Source: Corallococcus coralloides DSM 2259 (GTDB taxonomy: Bacteria; Myxococcota; Myxococcia; Myxococcales; Myxococcaceae). Taken from it: a stretch of DNA of 64,000 nt. Position numbers and translations under genes: made by a program. Positions 1-10,282 of the stretch are shown here, piece after piece (positions within the stretch are counted from its first letter, which is position 1; each line of letters begins with the position of its first letter). Below the pieces are notes generated by a model that saw nothing but the letters and a program-made list of their open reading frames with translations, was not told the origin of the DNA and did not search any database. The stretch covers positions 7,104,328 to 7,168,327 of the forward strand of contig NC_017030.1 in NCBI RefSeq assembly GCF_000255295.1, in the 5' to 3' direction.

Positions 1-1513
1 TGCGGGCGGCGGCCTTGTAGTCGCCACGCTCGGCGAGGATTTCCACCAGGCCGCGCGTGTTCGCGGGCACCAGCGACGCCACGTCGATGTACGTGGTGAG
101 CAGCGTGTCCGGCGTGGACTTGAGCGGCACATTCTTTCGCACCAGCACGTTGCTCGTCCGCTCGTCCGCGTTCTCCGAGTAGTCGCTGCCCATCCAGAAG
201 ACGAGGTTCTCCGGCGGCACGTTGCGCACCGTGAGCGTCACCTCTTCCAGGTTGAGGTGCTGCAGGGGCAGGTTGCGCCACGCGCTGCGCGGCAGGTAGC
301 GGCCGTTGGCGTTGAAGCGCACCTGGGACTGGCGTGCGGGCACGGAGAAGCCGCGCGACCAGGCGCCCATGAGCGTGCCGCCGCCCACGGAGAACGTGCC
401 CTCCGCGATGGAGAGCGTGTGCGGGCCGCGCTTGAAGTCACCGAAGATGCGGAAGCCGCGCCGCGACGGGGCCACGGAGAACTTCACCTTGGGCTTGAAG
501 CGGATGGCGTCCTGGGCCACCGCGTCGCTCAGCGAGCAGCCCTTGTTGTCGTCGTCGTAGTAGTACGAATCCCACTGCTGGTCGGTGGGGCTCGCCGGGG
601 CGTCCGCCGCCACGTCGCGGCAGCTCACTTCGTAGAAGTAGCCGCTGGAGCCCTCCTGGAGGCTCACGTAGGTGATGTCCAGGCGCTTGCCGCCGTTCAG
701 CCCGAAGCTGCTCGTGGCCGCGGGCGCATGCACGGTGGAGGCGCCACCCGCCGCCGTCAGCCCCTCGCGCAGGGAGAACTGCACCGTCGCGCCGGGCTTG
801 AGCTTGGGGTGGGTGAGCGCCACGGCCAGGGAGTTGCGCGTGTCCGCGCGGGTGCTCCACTTCACGTCGCTGATGACGGCGTCGCCCACGCGGAAGCTGG
901 TGCGGGAGCGCACCGCGGCCAGGTCCACCGGGCCGGAGAAGTCCACGTTCGCCTCCACGCGGTTCTTCAGCAGGTCCATGCGCGTGGGGTAGATCTGCGC
1001 GAACTTGAAGGCGTAGGTCGTGAAGTTGTAGCGCCACTCGCGCGCGGACGGCGGCTTGATGATGCCCGCGTCGGTGTTCACCGCGTCCACGGACACCGTG
1101 TACGTCGTGCCGGCGGCGAAGCCCGTGGACGGAGTGAAGAGCAGCGACGAGGGGCCTGTCCACCGCAGGCTGCCCGCGACCTCCGGCGACACCGTGACGA
1201 CGCTGCCGTCGACGCTCTCGTAGCGCGGGCGCACCGGCAGCGCGAACTCGATGACCACGCCCGTGGGCACTGCGTTCTCGCTGGCCAGTTCGTGGATGAC
1301 GGGCTTGAGCGTCGAGGCCTGCACCGGCGTGGGCGTGGGCGTGAACGTCGTGCTGGCGGTGGGCGCCTCGGTGGAGGCGGGGGTGGCGGGCGGCGTCTTC
1401 GCGGGCTCTTGCTTGCAGCCGGCGGCGAGCGCGCCCACGAGCAACGCCGGCAAGAGCCAGCGGGCACGGGGAGCGCGCGCGGCCTTCGGCGGGACAGGGG
1501 ACTGCGGGGACAT
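1..1513 (-). CDS. alpha-2-macroglobulin-like lipoprotein (N-terminal part, cut by window edge)
   Basis: The gene starts at ATG 1513 behind a strong GGAGG ribosome site and runs off the left edge, so only the first 504 codons are visible. The N-terminus has an Arg-flanked hydrophobic stretch ending in LAAGC, a lipobox with lipidated Cys33, followed by a Thr/Pro/Ala-rich linker. After that come an Ig-like domain (about residues 70-150) and beta-rich segments resembling the MG1 region of bacterial alpha-2-macroglobulins (YfaS type). Family members are very large periplasmic lipoproteins thought to trap foreign proteases. The bait region and thioester motif would lie outside the window, so the class with or without the CxEQ thioester cannot be decided. 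A generic Ig-like lipoprotein is the alternative. Confidence 0.7.
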   Translation of the reverse strand, partial: MSPQSPVPPKAARAPRARWLLPALLVGALAAGCKQEPAKTPPATPASTEAPTASTTFTPTPTPVQASTLKPVIHELASENAVPTGVVIEFALPVRPRYESVDGSVVTVSPEVAGSLRWTGPSSLLFTPSTGFAAGTTYTVSVDAVNTDAGIIKPPSAREWRYNFTTYAFKFAQIYPTRMDLLKNRVEANVDFSGPVDLAAVRSRTSFRVGDAVISDVKWSTRADTRNSLAVALTHPKLKPGATVQFSLREGLTAAGGASTVHAPAATSSFGLNGGKRLDITYVSLQEGSSGYFYEVSCRDVAADAPASPTDQQWDSYYYDDDNKGCSLSDAVAQDAIRFKPKVKFSVAPSRRGFRIFGDFKRGPHTLSIAEGTFSVGGGTLMGAWSRGFSVPARQSQVRFNANGRYLPRSAWRNLPLQHLNLEEVTLTVRNVPPENLVFWMGSDYSENADERTSNVLVRKNVPLKSTPDTLLTTYIDVASLVPANTRGLVEILAERGDYKAAAR

Positions 1514-1645
1514 GTTTCCTCCAGGAGGTGGCGGCGGATCCGATTTCATGCCGCGTGCCGAGCGTGGAGCCTCGGAGGCGCACGGGAAGTGCGGCCCGGC
1601 GACCACGTGCCGGCGCTCCCCCGTGCGCGTCCGCGGGCCCACAGG

Positions 1646-1684
1646 GTGTCCGGGCAGCCACACTCAAGGGTGGCCTCCGGACAC
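1646..1684. repeat. interrupted inverted repeat in the divergent promoter region
   Basis: GTGTCCGG at 1646-1653 is mirrored by CCGGACAC at 1677-1684, with a second inner pair GCCAC (1657-1661) and GTGGC (1670-1674). It lies between the divergent macroglobulin-like gene and the RNA methyltransferase. No T-run follows on either strand, so it is not a classical terminator. It could be an operator or an mRNA leader hairpin; the role is unknown. Confidence 0.5.
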
Positions 1685-1782
1685 GCGGGACGCGGGATTT
1701 CGCGGTGCAGACTGGCGGTGAGACACCTCGGCGGTCAACTGGGGTCCCTGCGACGCGCACCAGGGCGGTAGGGTGCGCCGCC

Positions 1783-2514
1783 ATGGTGCTGCCCGTCCGA
1801 TTCGTCCTCATGCGCCCGCGCAACGCGGAGAACCTGGGTGCCGCCGCCCGCGCCCTGAAGAACTGCGGCCTGTCCGACTGGGCCTGGGTGACGCCGGAGG
1901 TGGAGGACCTGGGTCCCGCCCACCGGCTCGCGGTGCACGCGGAGGACGTGCTGGATGGGGTGAAGCGGCCGGACACGCTGGACGCGGCGGTGTCCGACTG
2001 CGTCTGGGTGGTGGGGACCAGCTCCCGCAAGGTGGAGGGAAAGCGCCGCCTGTCTCCCAGGGCCGTGGGGGAGGAGCTGGTGGCGCGGGCGAAGCAGGGG
2101 CCGGTGGCGCTCGTCTTCGGGGATGAGCGCAGCGGCCTCACCAACGCGGAGGTGGAGCGCTGCCACGACCTGTCCGCGGTGCCCACCGCGCCGGAGCAGC
2201 CCTCCATCAACCTGGCGCAGGCGGTGCTGCTCTACGCCTATGAGGTCCGCATGGCGCACCTCGCGGACAGCGCGCCGCCGCCGGGTCCCCTGCCCCTGGC
2301 CGCCACCGACGCGGAGCTGGCCCGGGTGGAGGCCACGCTGGAGGCGCTCCTGGGCGCGGGCGGATTCCTCGTGGACGAAAAGCCCGGGCGCACGGCGGTG
2401 CGGGACCTGGTCGCGCCCCTGCGCCGCTCCCGGCTCACGCGCAACGAGGCCCGGCTCTGGCTGGCCGCGCTGCACACCGTGCGCAAGCACTTCCCGGGCA
2501 GGGACGACCCCTGA
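1783..2514 (+). CDS. SpoU/TrmH-superfamily RNA 2'-O-methyltransferase, TrmJ-like
   Basis: This 243-residue protein carries the three SPOUT 2'-O-methyltransferase motifs: NAENLGAAARA at 14-24, VFGDERSGL at 111-119 and SINLAQAV at 141-148. These form the knotted AdoMet site and the catalytic region. Length and motif spacing fit TrmJ, which methylates the ribose of tRNA nucleotide 32, and a C-terminal extension of about 80 residues is also TrmJ-like. A different tRNA or rRNA target is possible, so no gene symbol is given. The start is ATG 1783; no strong Shine-Dalgarno is visible, but the SPOUT fold begins immediately after it. It diverges from the macroglobulin-like gene. Confidence 0.88.
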   Translation: MVLPVRFVLMRPRNAENLGAAARALKNCGLSDWAWVTPEVEDLGPAHRLAVHAEDVLDGVKRPDTLDAAVSDCVWVVGTSSRKVEGKRRLSPRAVGEELVARAKQGPVALVFGDERSGLTNAEVERCHDLSAVPTAPEQPSINLAQAVLLYAYEVRMAHLADSAPPPGPLPLAATDAELARVEATLEALLGAGGFLVDEKPGRTAVRDLVAPLRRSRLTRNEARLWLAALHTVRKHFPGRDDP

Positions 2515-2606
2515 GCAGGCAGGGGGACACTCCACCCCTCGCGGCGGGATGCCCGCGCGTCGCTACCTTTCGTGGAACGTCCGAACCTCACGGAAAGGAG
2601 CACCGC

Positions 2607-2834
2607 GTGAACCACATGCCCTACGAGTCGATGATCGTGGGAGGCACCGAGCCCGGCCCTGGCCGTCAGGCGCCAGCCCACGAGGAGGTTTTCGAGGAAC
2701 CCGGCCGCACGCCCGGGACGGCGGAGGACGGCGGGCTGGAGGAGGAGTCCCACCGCATGGCGGACGGCGACGAGCCGGGCCCGACGCCGGGCTCCGCCGA
2801 GGGCGACGACCCCGACGAGCCGGTCCGGCACTAA
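2607..2834 (+). CDS. small acidic Gly/Pro/Glu-rich protein of unknown function
   Basis: A 75-codon reading frame opens with GTG 2607, six bases after a good AAAGGAG site (2594-2600), which is the main reason to accept it. The product is strongly acidic, has no membrane segment and contains two loose repeats of a PGxTPGxAE-type motif, so it is probably disordered. It stands alone between the RNA methyltransferase and the pseudouridine synthase, 46 bp ahead of the latter. I do not recognise a family; it may be a lineage-specific protein. Confidence 0.6.
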   Translation: MNHMPYESMIVGGTEPGPGRQAPAHEEVFEEPGRTPGTAEDGGLEEESHRMADGDEPGPTPGSAEGDDPDEPVRH

Positions 2835-2880
2835 CTGAAGGACACGCCGCCGCCTCAAGCGCGGCTACAGTGCCGCGCCC

Positions 2881-3675
2881 ATGCCTCGCAAGCCCGAACG
2901 GCCCCCCAAATCCCCTCCCCGCCCCAACCGCTGGGAGGGCAAGGAGAAGCCGGACTGGCTCTCCCGCGCGCTCGCCCGCGCGGGCGCCATGCCCCAGGAC
3001 GAGGCGGACGCCGCCATCAAGGCAGGCCGCGTGACGGTCAACGGCCGCGTGGCGACCACGCCCCTGACGCCCGTGCCGCCCGACGCCGTCATCAAGGTGG
3101 ACGGGATGCCGGTGCGCAAGGGAGCGCCCACGCACGTGCTGGCCTTCCACAAGCCCGCGGGGGTGCTGACCTCCACCGCGCGCCAGCACCGCACGGGCAC
3201 GGTGTTCGAGCTCCTGCTGCCCCAACTGCCCCTGGAGCTGAACCGCTTCACCTGGCACGCCGTGGGCCGGCTGGACGTGGACACCACGGGCCTCCTGCTC
3301 TTCACCAATGACGACAAGCTGGTGGCCCACGCCACGTCCCCGGAGACGAACCTGCCCAAGCGCTACGTGGCCACGGTGTTCAGCACCGCGGACGACGCGA
3401 AGGTGGAGCCGCTGCGCCAGGGGATGATGCTGGATGACGGCCCCGCCCGCCCCGCCGGGGTGCGCGTGCGCGACGAGCACACGGTGGAGGTGACGCTCAC
3501 CGAAGGCCGCCACCACCAGGTGAAGCGCATGCTGGGCGCCGTGGGGCTGCCTGCCCGTGCACTCCACCGGGAGGCCGTGGGCGACATCACCCTGGACGAC
3601 ATCCCCGAGGGCGGCTTCCGGCTCCTCACCGAGCAGGAGGTCCGCGAGAAGCTGAATTACTCGGGGCGGGACTGA
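2881..3675 (+). CDS. S4-domain pseudouridine synthase, RsuA/RluB/RluE/RluF family
   Basis: The 264-residue protein has a basic, Pro-rich N-terminus, an S4 RNA-binding domain (about residues 25-75, with AIKAGRVTVNG) and a pseudouridine synthase domain. The active-site motif GRLDVDTTGLLL starts at residue 129, giving catalytic Asp132; EGRHHQVKRML is the other conserved family block. It isomerises a uridine in rRNA. Which 16S or 23S position is modified cannot be read from the sequence. Start is ATG 2881. The downstream transhydrogenase begins 45 bp later on the same strand, but co-transcription is not proven. Confidence 0.92.
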   Translation: MPRKPERPPKSPPRPNRWEGKEKPDWLSRALARAGAMPQDEADAAIKAGRVTVNGRVATTPLTPVPPDAVIKVDGMPVRKGAPTHVLAFHKPAGVLTSTARQHRTGTVFELLLPQLPLELNRFTWHAVGRLDVDTTGLLLFTNDDKLVAHATSPETNLPKRYVATVFSTADDAKVEPLRQGMMLDDGPARPAGVRVRDEHTVEVTLTEGRHHQVKRMLGAVGLPARALHREAVGDITLDDIPEGGFRLLTEQEVREKLNYSGRD

Positions 3676-3720
3676 CTTCCCGGTGCCCTGGCCCCCCGGG
3701 GTGGGGTTAGGGTGCGGCCC

Positions 3721-5124
3721 ATGGCGGACTTCGACCTGGTGGTCATCGGATCAGGCCCCGCGGGGGAATGGGGCGCGGTGCAGGCCTCGCTCGCGGGGAA
3801 GCGGGTGGCGGTGGTGGAGCGGGAGCCGGTGCTCGGCGGCACGGCGGCCAACACCGGCACCCTTCCCTCCAAGACGCTGCGCGAGACGGCGCTGCACCTG
3901 TCCGGCTTCAAGGCGCGCGGCCTCTACAGCGTGGACGCGACGCTGCGCCACGAGGCCACCGTCTCCGACTTCCTCTTCCGCGAGCGCCGCGTGAAGCAGA
4001 TGGAGCGCGAGCGCATCCACAAGAACCTCCAGCGCCACGGCGTGACGCTGTTCCAGGGCGCCGGCTCCTTCGTGGACGCGCACACCGTCGCGGTGAAGCG
4101 CGACGGCGCGGAGGTCGCCCGGCTCATCGCCGGCACCGTCCTCATCGCCACCGGCTCCACCCCGTACCGCCCGCCGATGTACCCCTTCGGCGATCCGCGC
4201 GTGCACGACTCGGATGAAATCCTCGACATCACCACCCTGCCCCGCACGCTGGTGGTGGTGGGCGGCGGTGTCATCGGCTGCGAGTACGCGTGCATGTTCG
4301 CCGCGCTGGGCATCCCGGTGACGCTGGTGGAGGTGAAGAACGACCTGCTCAACTTCCTGGACGCGGAGGTGGGCCAGCGGCTCCGCGACTGCATGGAGAC
4401 ATTGGGCGTCCGGCTGCGCCTGGGCCAGACGGTGGAGTCCGCGCACGTGCCGGAGTCCCACTCGGAGCCCATCCGCCTGCAGCTGTCCACGGGCGAGGTG
4501 CTGGAGGCGGATCAGGTGCTGGTCGCCTCCGGCCGCACCGCGAACACCGCGGGCCTGGGCATCGAGGCGCTGGGCGTGAAGCAGGGCAAGCGCGGCCAGA
4601 TTGAAGTGGGGCTCGCGTACCAGACGGCCGTGCCGCACATCTACGCGGTGGGGGATGTCGTCGGCTTCCCCGCGCTGGCCTCCACGTCCATGGAGCAGGC
4701 CCGCATCGCGGTGGAGCACGCGTTCGGCCCGGGCAAGCGCACGCTCACGCCCATCCTGCCCTACGGCATCTACACCATCCCGGAGGTGTCCATGGCCGGC
4801 GACACGGAGGAGTCCCTGCGCGCGCGGAGCATCCCCTACGTCGTCGGCCGCGCCACCTTCGAGACCAACCCGCGCGGGCAGATCATCGGGGAGAAGCAGG
4901 GCCTCTTGAAGCTGCTCTTCCACCGCGACGACATGAAGCTGTTGGGCGTGCACGTGCTGGGCGAGCAGGCCTCGGAGCTGGTGCACGTGGGGCTCACCGC
5001 GCTGCTCACCGGCTCCACCGCGCAGCTCTTCGTGGAGACCTGCTTCAACTACCCGACGCTGTCGGAGGCCTACAAGGCCGCCACCTACGACGCGTTGGAC
5101 CAGGTCCGCGTCAGCAGCGCCTGA
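3721..5124 (+). CDS. sthA: soluble pyridine nucleotide transhydrogenase, Si-specific (SthA-like flavoprotein)
   Basis: This 467-residue flavoprotein of the disulfide-reductase fold has an FAD site (GSGPAG at 10-15), an NAD(P) site (VVVGGGVIGCEYA) and the C-terminal dimerisation domain. The position of the redox disulfide reads GGTAANTGTLPSK (39-51): both active-site cysteines of lipoamide dehydrogenase are missing. Loss of the second Cys with retention of GT(I/L)PSK is the hallmark of SthA, which balances NADPH and NADH without a disulfide. Here even the first Cys, often kept in SthA, is Ala. The ATG at 3721 follows an in-frame GTG at 3712, but the Rossmann strand starts right after the ATG. 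A related flavoprotein oxidoreductase is the alternative. Confidence 0.82.
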   Translation: MADFDLVVIGSGPAGEWGAVQASLAGKRVAVVEREPVLGGTAANTGTLPSKTLRETALHLSGFKARGLYSVDATLRHEATVSDFLFRERRVKQMERERIHKNLQRHGVTLFQGAGSFVDAHTVAVKRDGAEVARLIAGTVLIATGSTPYRPPMYPFGDPRVHDSDEILDITTLPRTLVVVGGGVIGCEYACMFAALGIPVTLVEVKNDLLNFLDAEVGQRLRDCMETLGVRLRLGQTVESAHVPESHSEPIRLQLSTGEVLEADQVLVASGRTANTAGLGIEALGVKQGKRGQIEVGLAYQTAVPHIYAVGDVVGFPALASTSMEQARIAVEHAFGPGKRTLTPILPYGIYTIPEVSMAGDTEESLRARSIPYVVGRATFETNPRGQIIGEKQGLLKLLFHRDDMKLLGVHVLGEQASELVHVGLTALLTGSTAQLFVETCFNYPTLSEAYKAATYDALDQVRVSSA

Positions 5125-5144
5125 TCCACCGAGGCTCCCGCGCT

Positions 5145-5483
5145 CTAGCGCGAGTCCTTGAGGCTGCCCACCGTGAGGCCCGACTCGCGGGGGGCCACCC
5201 GGTTCACGCCGTCCGAGGACACCCGGGCCAGCGGGGGCGCGGCGGCGGGCGGCGGGGCCTTCGAGGCCGAAGCCCTGGGGGCTGTCCCCTTGGAACCGCC
5301 GCTCTGCCCCGGGGCGCCCTGGAGCAGCGAGCGGATCCGCTCCCAGCGGACCTTCTCCTCCGCCACCAGCCGCACCAGCTCCTCGCGGGCGGAGGCGTCC
5401 GGCAGGTCCGCGGCGGCCGCCGCCACCTTGTCCATGAAGGGCAGCAGGTATCCGAAGTCCCGGTCGAAATTGGGGGTCGCCAT
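5145..5483 (-). CDS. hypothetical protein, 112 residues
   Basis: The N-terminal half is predicted helical with alternating charged and hydrophobic residues. The C-terminal half is a low-complexity Ala/Pro/Ser/Lys linker. ATG 5483 follows AAGGTG and lies 10 bp after the stop of the NTF2-like gene, so the two are probably co-transcribed; an in-frame GTG at 5492 is a possible longer start. It ends 20 bp from the convergent transhydrogenase. I recognise no family, and no signal peptide or membrane span is seen. Confidence 0.6.
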   Translation of the reverse strand: MATPNFDRDFGYLLPFMDKVAAAAADLPDASAREELVRLVAEEKVRWERIRSLLQGAPGQSGGSKGTAPRASASKAPPPAAAPPLARVSSDGVNRVAPRESGLTVGSLKDSR

Positions 5484-5493
5484 GGGGGGCACC

Positions 5494-5856
5494 TTAGCCG
5501 TGGTAGACGCGCGACGCGACGATGCGCCCGCCCTTCACTTCCAGCACCTCCGCCACCGGCAGGGGGGCCTCATTGGGCGCGTGGCGCAGGTACTCCATGA
5601 ACACCCGGTCCCCGTCCGCCGTGAGGGCCGTCTCCTCGTAGCGCAGGCCCGGCAGCCGGGCGATGGCGTCCCTCCACCACCGCTCCAGGGCCGGCCGGCC
5701 CACCAGGCGCCCGCCCGTCTCCGGGTGCAGGACGCGAATCTTGGGCGAGGTGTGTGTTGCATCCTCCGCGTACAGCGCCACCAGCGCGGTGACGTCGTGG
5801 GCGTTGAAGGCCTGGAGCCAGGCCCGGGCCAGGGAGAAGTTTTCGCTCGCGCTCAT
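5494..5856 (-). CDS. SnoaL/NTF2-like domain protein
   Basis: At 120 residues this is a single cone-shaped alpha+beta barrel of the NTF2/SnoaL type. It shows the usual order: N-terminal helix (LARAWLQAFNAHD), the ALYAEDATHTSP segment, a central helix (ALERWWRDAIARLPG) and four strands ending in GGRIVASRVYHG. Such proteins are small hydrolases, isomerases or ligand-binding proteins; the substrate cannot be predicted. ATG 5856 has a GAGG element about ten bases upstream. It is the first gene of a short minus-strand unit that diverges from EF-G. Confidence 0.8.
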   Translation of the reverse strand: MSASENFSLARAWLQAFNAHDVTALVALYAEDATHTSPKIRVLHPETGGRLVGRPALERWWRDAIARLPGLRYEETALTADGDRVFMEYLRHAPNEAPLPVAEVLEVKGGRIVASRVYHG

Positions 5857-6013
5857 TGTTATGAGACCTCAGTCGGAACAGGGACGGCGGAAAGTAGGCG
5901 GATGTACGCCCCGCGTCATGCGGATTTGTCTGGTAACTGGGTCCTGTGGGAAGTAAGGGCCCCGCCTGCTCTGTTCCCTCAGGCAATTTTTTCAATAGAA
6001 GAAGGACCGGATC

Positions 6014-8131
<2,118 letters not shown>

Positions 8132-8161
8132 TCCGGGTGCCCACGCCGCACTGGCTGTAGG

Positions 8162-8196
8162 AAGGGCGCTCCCCGCTTCAAGTGGGGGGCGCCCTT
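8162..8196 (+). terminator. Rho-independent terminator after EF-G
   Basis: A 13-bp stem with one G-T pair (8162-8174 with 8184-8196) encloses a 9-base loop and is followed by a pyrimidine/T-rich stretch. It sits 31 bp after the EF-G stop and separates that transcript from the ABC-F gene. Confidence 0.85.
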
Positions 8197-8235
8197 TCGC
8201 TTTTCCCCTCCCCCCTTTTCGAAAGGTTCCTTTCC

Positions 8236-10173
8236 GTGACGCTGCTTCGCGCCGCCAACGTCCAGCTCGCCTTCGGCAGCCGCACCGTCTTCGAGGGCCT
8301 CACCTTCACCATCGAGGAGGGCGAGCGCGTGGGCCTCGTGGGCGTCAACGGCTCCGGCAAGTCGTCCCTGATGAAGATATTGGCCGGCGCGGCGAAGCCG
8401 GACCTGGGCGAGCTGCAGCTGCGCCGGGGCGCGCGCGTCACCTACCTGCCCCAGGAGCCGGAGTTCCCCGAAGGCGCCACCGTGCAGAGCGAGCTCGCCG
8501 TGTCCCAGGCGCCGCTGAAGGAGGCGCTGGACGCCCACGCGGCGCTGTCGCGGAAGCTGGAGGCGGACCCCGCGCATGCCACCCCGAAGATGCTGGAGCA
8601 GCTGTCCGCGCTGAGCGACCGGATTGAACAGGCGGGCGGCTGGGACACGGAGCACCACGCGAAGACGCTGTTGGACAGGCTGGGCGTGAAGGACTGGGAC
8701 CGGCCCGTGGCGCAGCTGTCCGGAGGCCTGCGCAAGCGCGTGGCGATTGCCCGGGCGCTGCTCACGCGCCCGGACCTGCTGCTGCTGGACGAGCCCACCA
8801 ACCACCTGGACGCGGACACCGTGGACTGGCTGGAGGACGAGCTGGACAAGCTGCCCGGGGCGCTGCTGCTCGTCACGCACGACCGCTACTTCCTGGACGA
8901 CCTGGTCGACCGCATCGTGGAGATCCAGCCCGGCGGCGGCCTCATCTCCTACCCCGGCAACTACGCGGCCTACGTGGAGCAGAAGCTCGTGGCCCAGGAG
9001 AACGCGGAGACGGCGGAGCACAAGCGCGGCCGCTGGATTGCCCAGGAGGTGGCGTGGCTGCGCAAGGGCCCGGAGGCGCGGCGCACCAAGAGCAAGGCCC
9101 GCATCGAGCGTGCGCAGAAGCTGCTGGCGGAGAAGGGCTTCCAGCGCCCCAAGGTGGCGGACCTGAAGGTGGTGGCGGCGCCGCGGCTGGGCCACACCGT
9201 CATCGAGGCCGAAGGGCTGAAGAAGTCCTTTGGCGACCGCAAGGTGCTGGACGGCGTGGACTTCCGGCTCCAGCGCGGCGAGCGCGTGGGCTTCCTGGGG
9301 CCCAACGGCGTGGGCAAGACGACCTTCCTGCGCGTGCTCTTGGGCGAAATCCCGGCGGACAGCGGCAAGCTCGTCATCGGGAAGAACACCAAGGTCGCCT
9401 ACTACGATCAGCAGCGAGCCCAGCTGGACCCGGAGCAGACGGTGTACGACGCGGCCTCCAATGGCGAGGACCACGTGGAGCTGGCGGACCGGAAGGTGGC
9501 CCTGCGCGACTACCTGGAGGACCTGCTCTTCCCGGTGCCCATGCAGCGCATGAAGGTGGGCGCGCTGTCGGGCGGCGAGCGCAACCGGCTGCTGTTGGCG
9601 CGGCTGTTCCTGGAAGGCGCCAACGTGCTGGTGCTGGACGAGCCCACCAACGACCTGGACATCGTCACCCTCAACATCCTGGAGCGGCTGCTCCTGGACT
9701 TCGCGGGCAGCACGCTGCTCGTCACGCACGACCGGTACTTCCTCGACAAGGTGGCCACCGCCATCCTCTCCTTCGACGGAGAGGGCAAGGTCACCCGCTA
9801 CGAGGGCAACTACGACATGTACAAGCGGCTGCGCGAGCAGTCGCAGGCCGCCGCGCTCAAGGCCGCCGCGCTGAAGAAGGACGAGCCGAAGAAGGACGAG
9901 CCCCGCGAGGAGCCCGCCCAGAAGCCCGCGCAGAAGAAGCCCGGGAAGCTCTCCTACAAGGACCAGCGCGAGCTGGACGGCATGGAGGCCACCATCGAGG
10001 CCGCGGAGAAGCGCAAGGCGGAGCTGGAGGCGAAGCTGGCCGACCCCGCCGTCTACAGCCAGGGCTCCAAGGTCGCTGAAGTCAATCAAGCCCTGGAAGC
10101 CACCACCGCTGAAGTGGATCGGCTCTATACGCGATGGCAGGAATTGCAGGACCTGGCGGCTGGAACTGCCTGA
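8236..10173 (+). CDS. ABC-F family ATPase, Uup-like
   Basis: The protein has two ABC ATPase domains in one 645-residue chain and no membrane spans. Walker A motifs are GVNGSGKSS (36-44) and GPNGVGKTT; signatures are LSGGLRKRVAIAR and LSGGERNRLLLAR, each followed by LLLDEPTNHLD or VLDEPTNDLD. The C-terminus is a Lys/Glu-rich linker and an antiparallel coiled coil of about 70 residues, typical of Uup, which acts on ribosomes and can bind DNA. EttA and other ABC-Fs lack this tail. GTG 8236 is chosen because GAAAGG precedes it and the family's N-terminal strand begins there; a longer frame upstream would overlap the terminator. Confidence 0.9.
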   Translation: MTLLRAANVQLAFGSRTVFEGLTFTIEEGERVGLVGVNGSGKSSLMKILAGAAKPDLGELQLRRGARVTYLPQEPEFPEGATVQSELAVSQAPLKEALDAHAALSRKLEADPAHATPKMLEQLSALSDRIEQAGGWDTEHHAKTLLDRLGVKDWDRPVAQLSGGLRKRVAIARALLTRPDLLLLDEPTNHLDADTVDWLEDELDKLPGALLLVTHDRYFLDDLVDRIVEIQPGGGLISYPGNYAAYVEQKLVAQENAETAEHKRGRWIAQEVAWLRKGPEARRTKSKARIERAQKLLAEKGFQRPKVADLKVVAAPRLGHTVIEAEGLKKSFGDRKVLDGVDFRLQRGERVGFLGPNGVGKTTFLRVLLGEIPADSGKLVIGKNTKVAYYDQQRAQLDPEQTVYDAASNGEDHVELADRKVALRDYLEDLLFPVPMQRMKVGALSGGERNRLLLARLFLEGANVLVLDEPTNDLDIVTLNILERLLLDFAGSTLLVTHDRYFLDKVATAILSFDGEGKVTRYEGNYDMYKRLREQSQAAALKAAALKKDEPKKDEPREEPAQKPAQKKPGKLSYKDQRELDGMEATIEAAEKRKAELEAKLADPAVYSQGSKVAEVNQALEATTAEVDRLYTRWQELQDLAAGTA

Positions 10174-10282
10174 CGCGGAGGTATTTGCGCGGGGCAACCA
10201 TCAATCGGTGGCACCCGTGCATGATTTTCGCGGCGCGGGACTCTGGCTAGAGTCCGCGTCCCTCCGCCTCGGGAGTCATCAA

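Noticed and set aside
438-2210. 590-codon minus-strand frame crossing the macroglobulin-like gene and the RNA methyltransferase
   Set aside because: It crosses a gene boundary and a Shine-Dalgarno site and is out of frame with the lipoprotein signal that defines the real gene.
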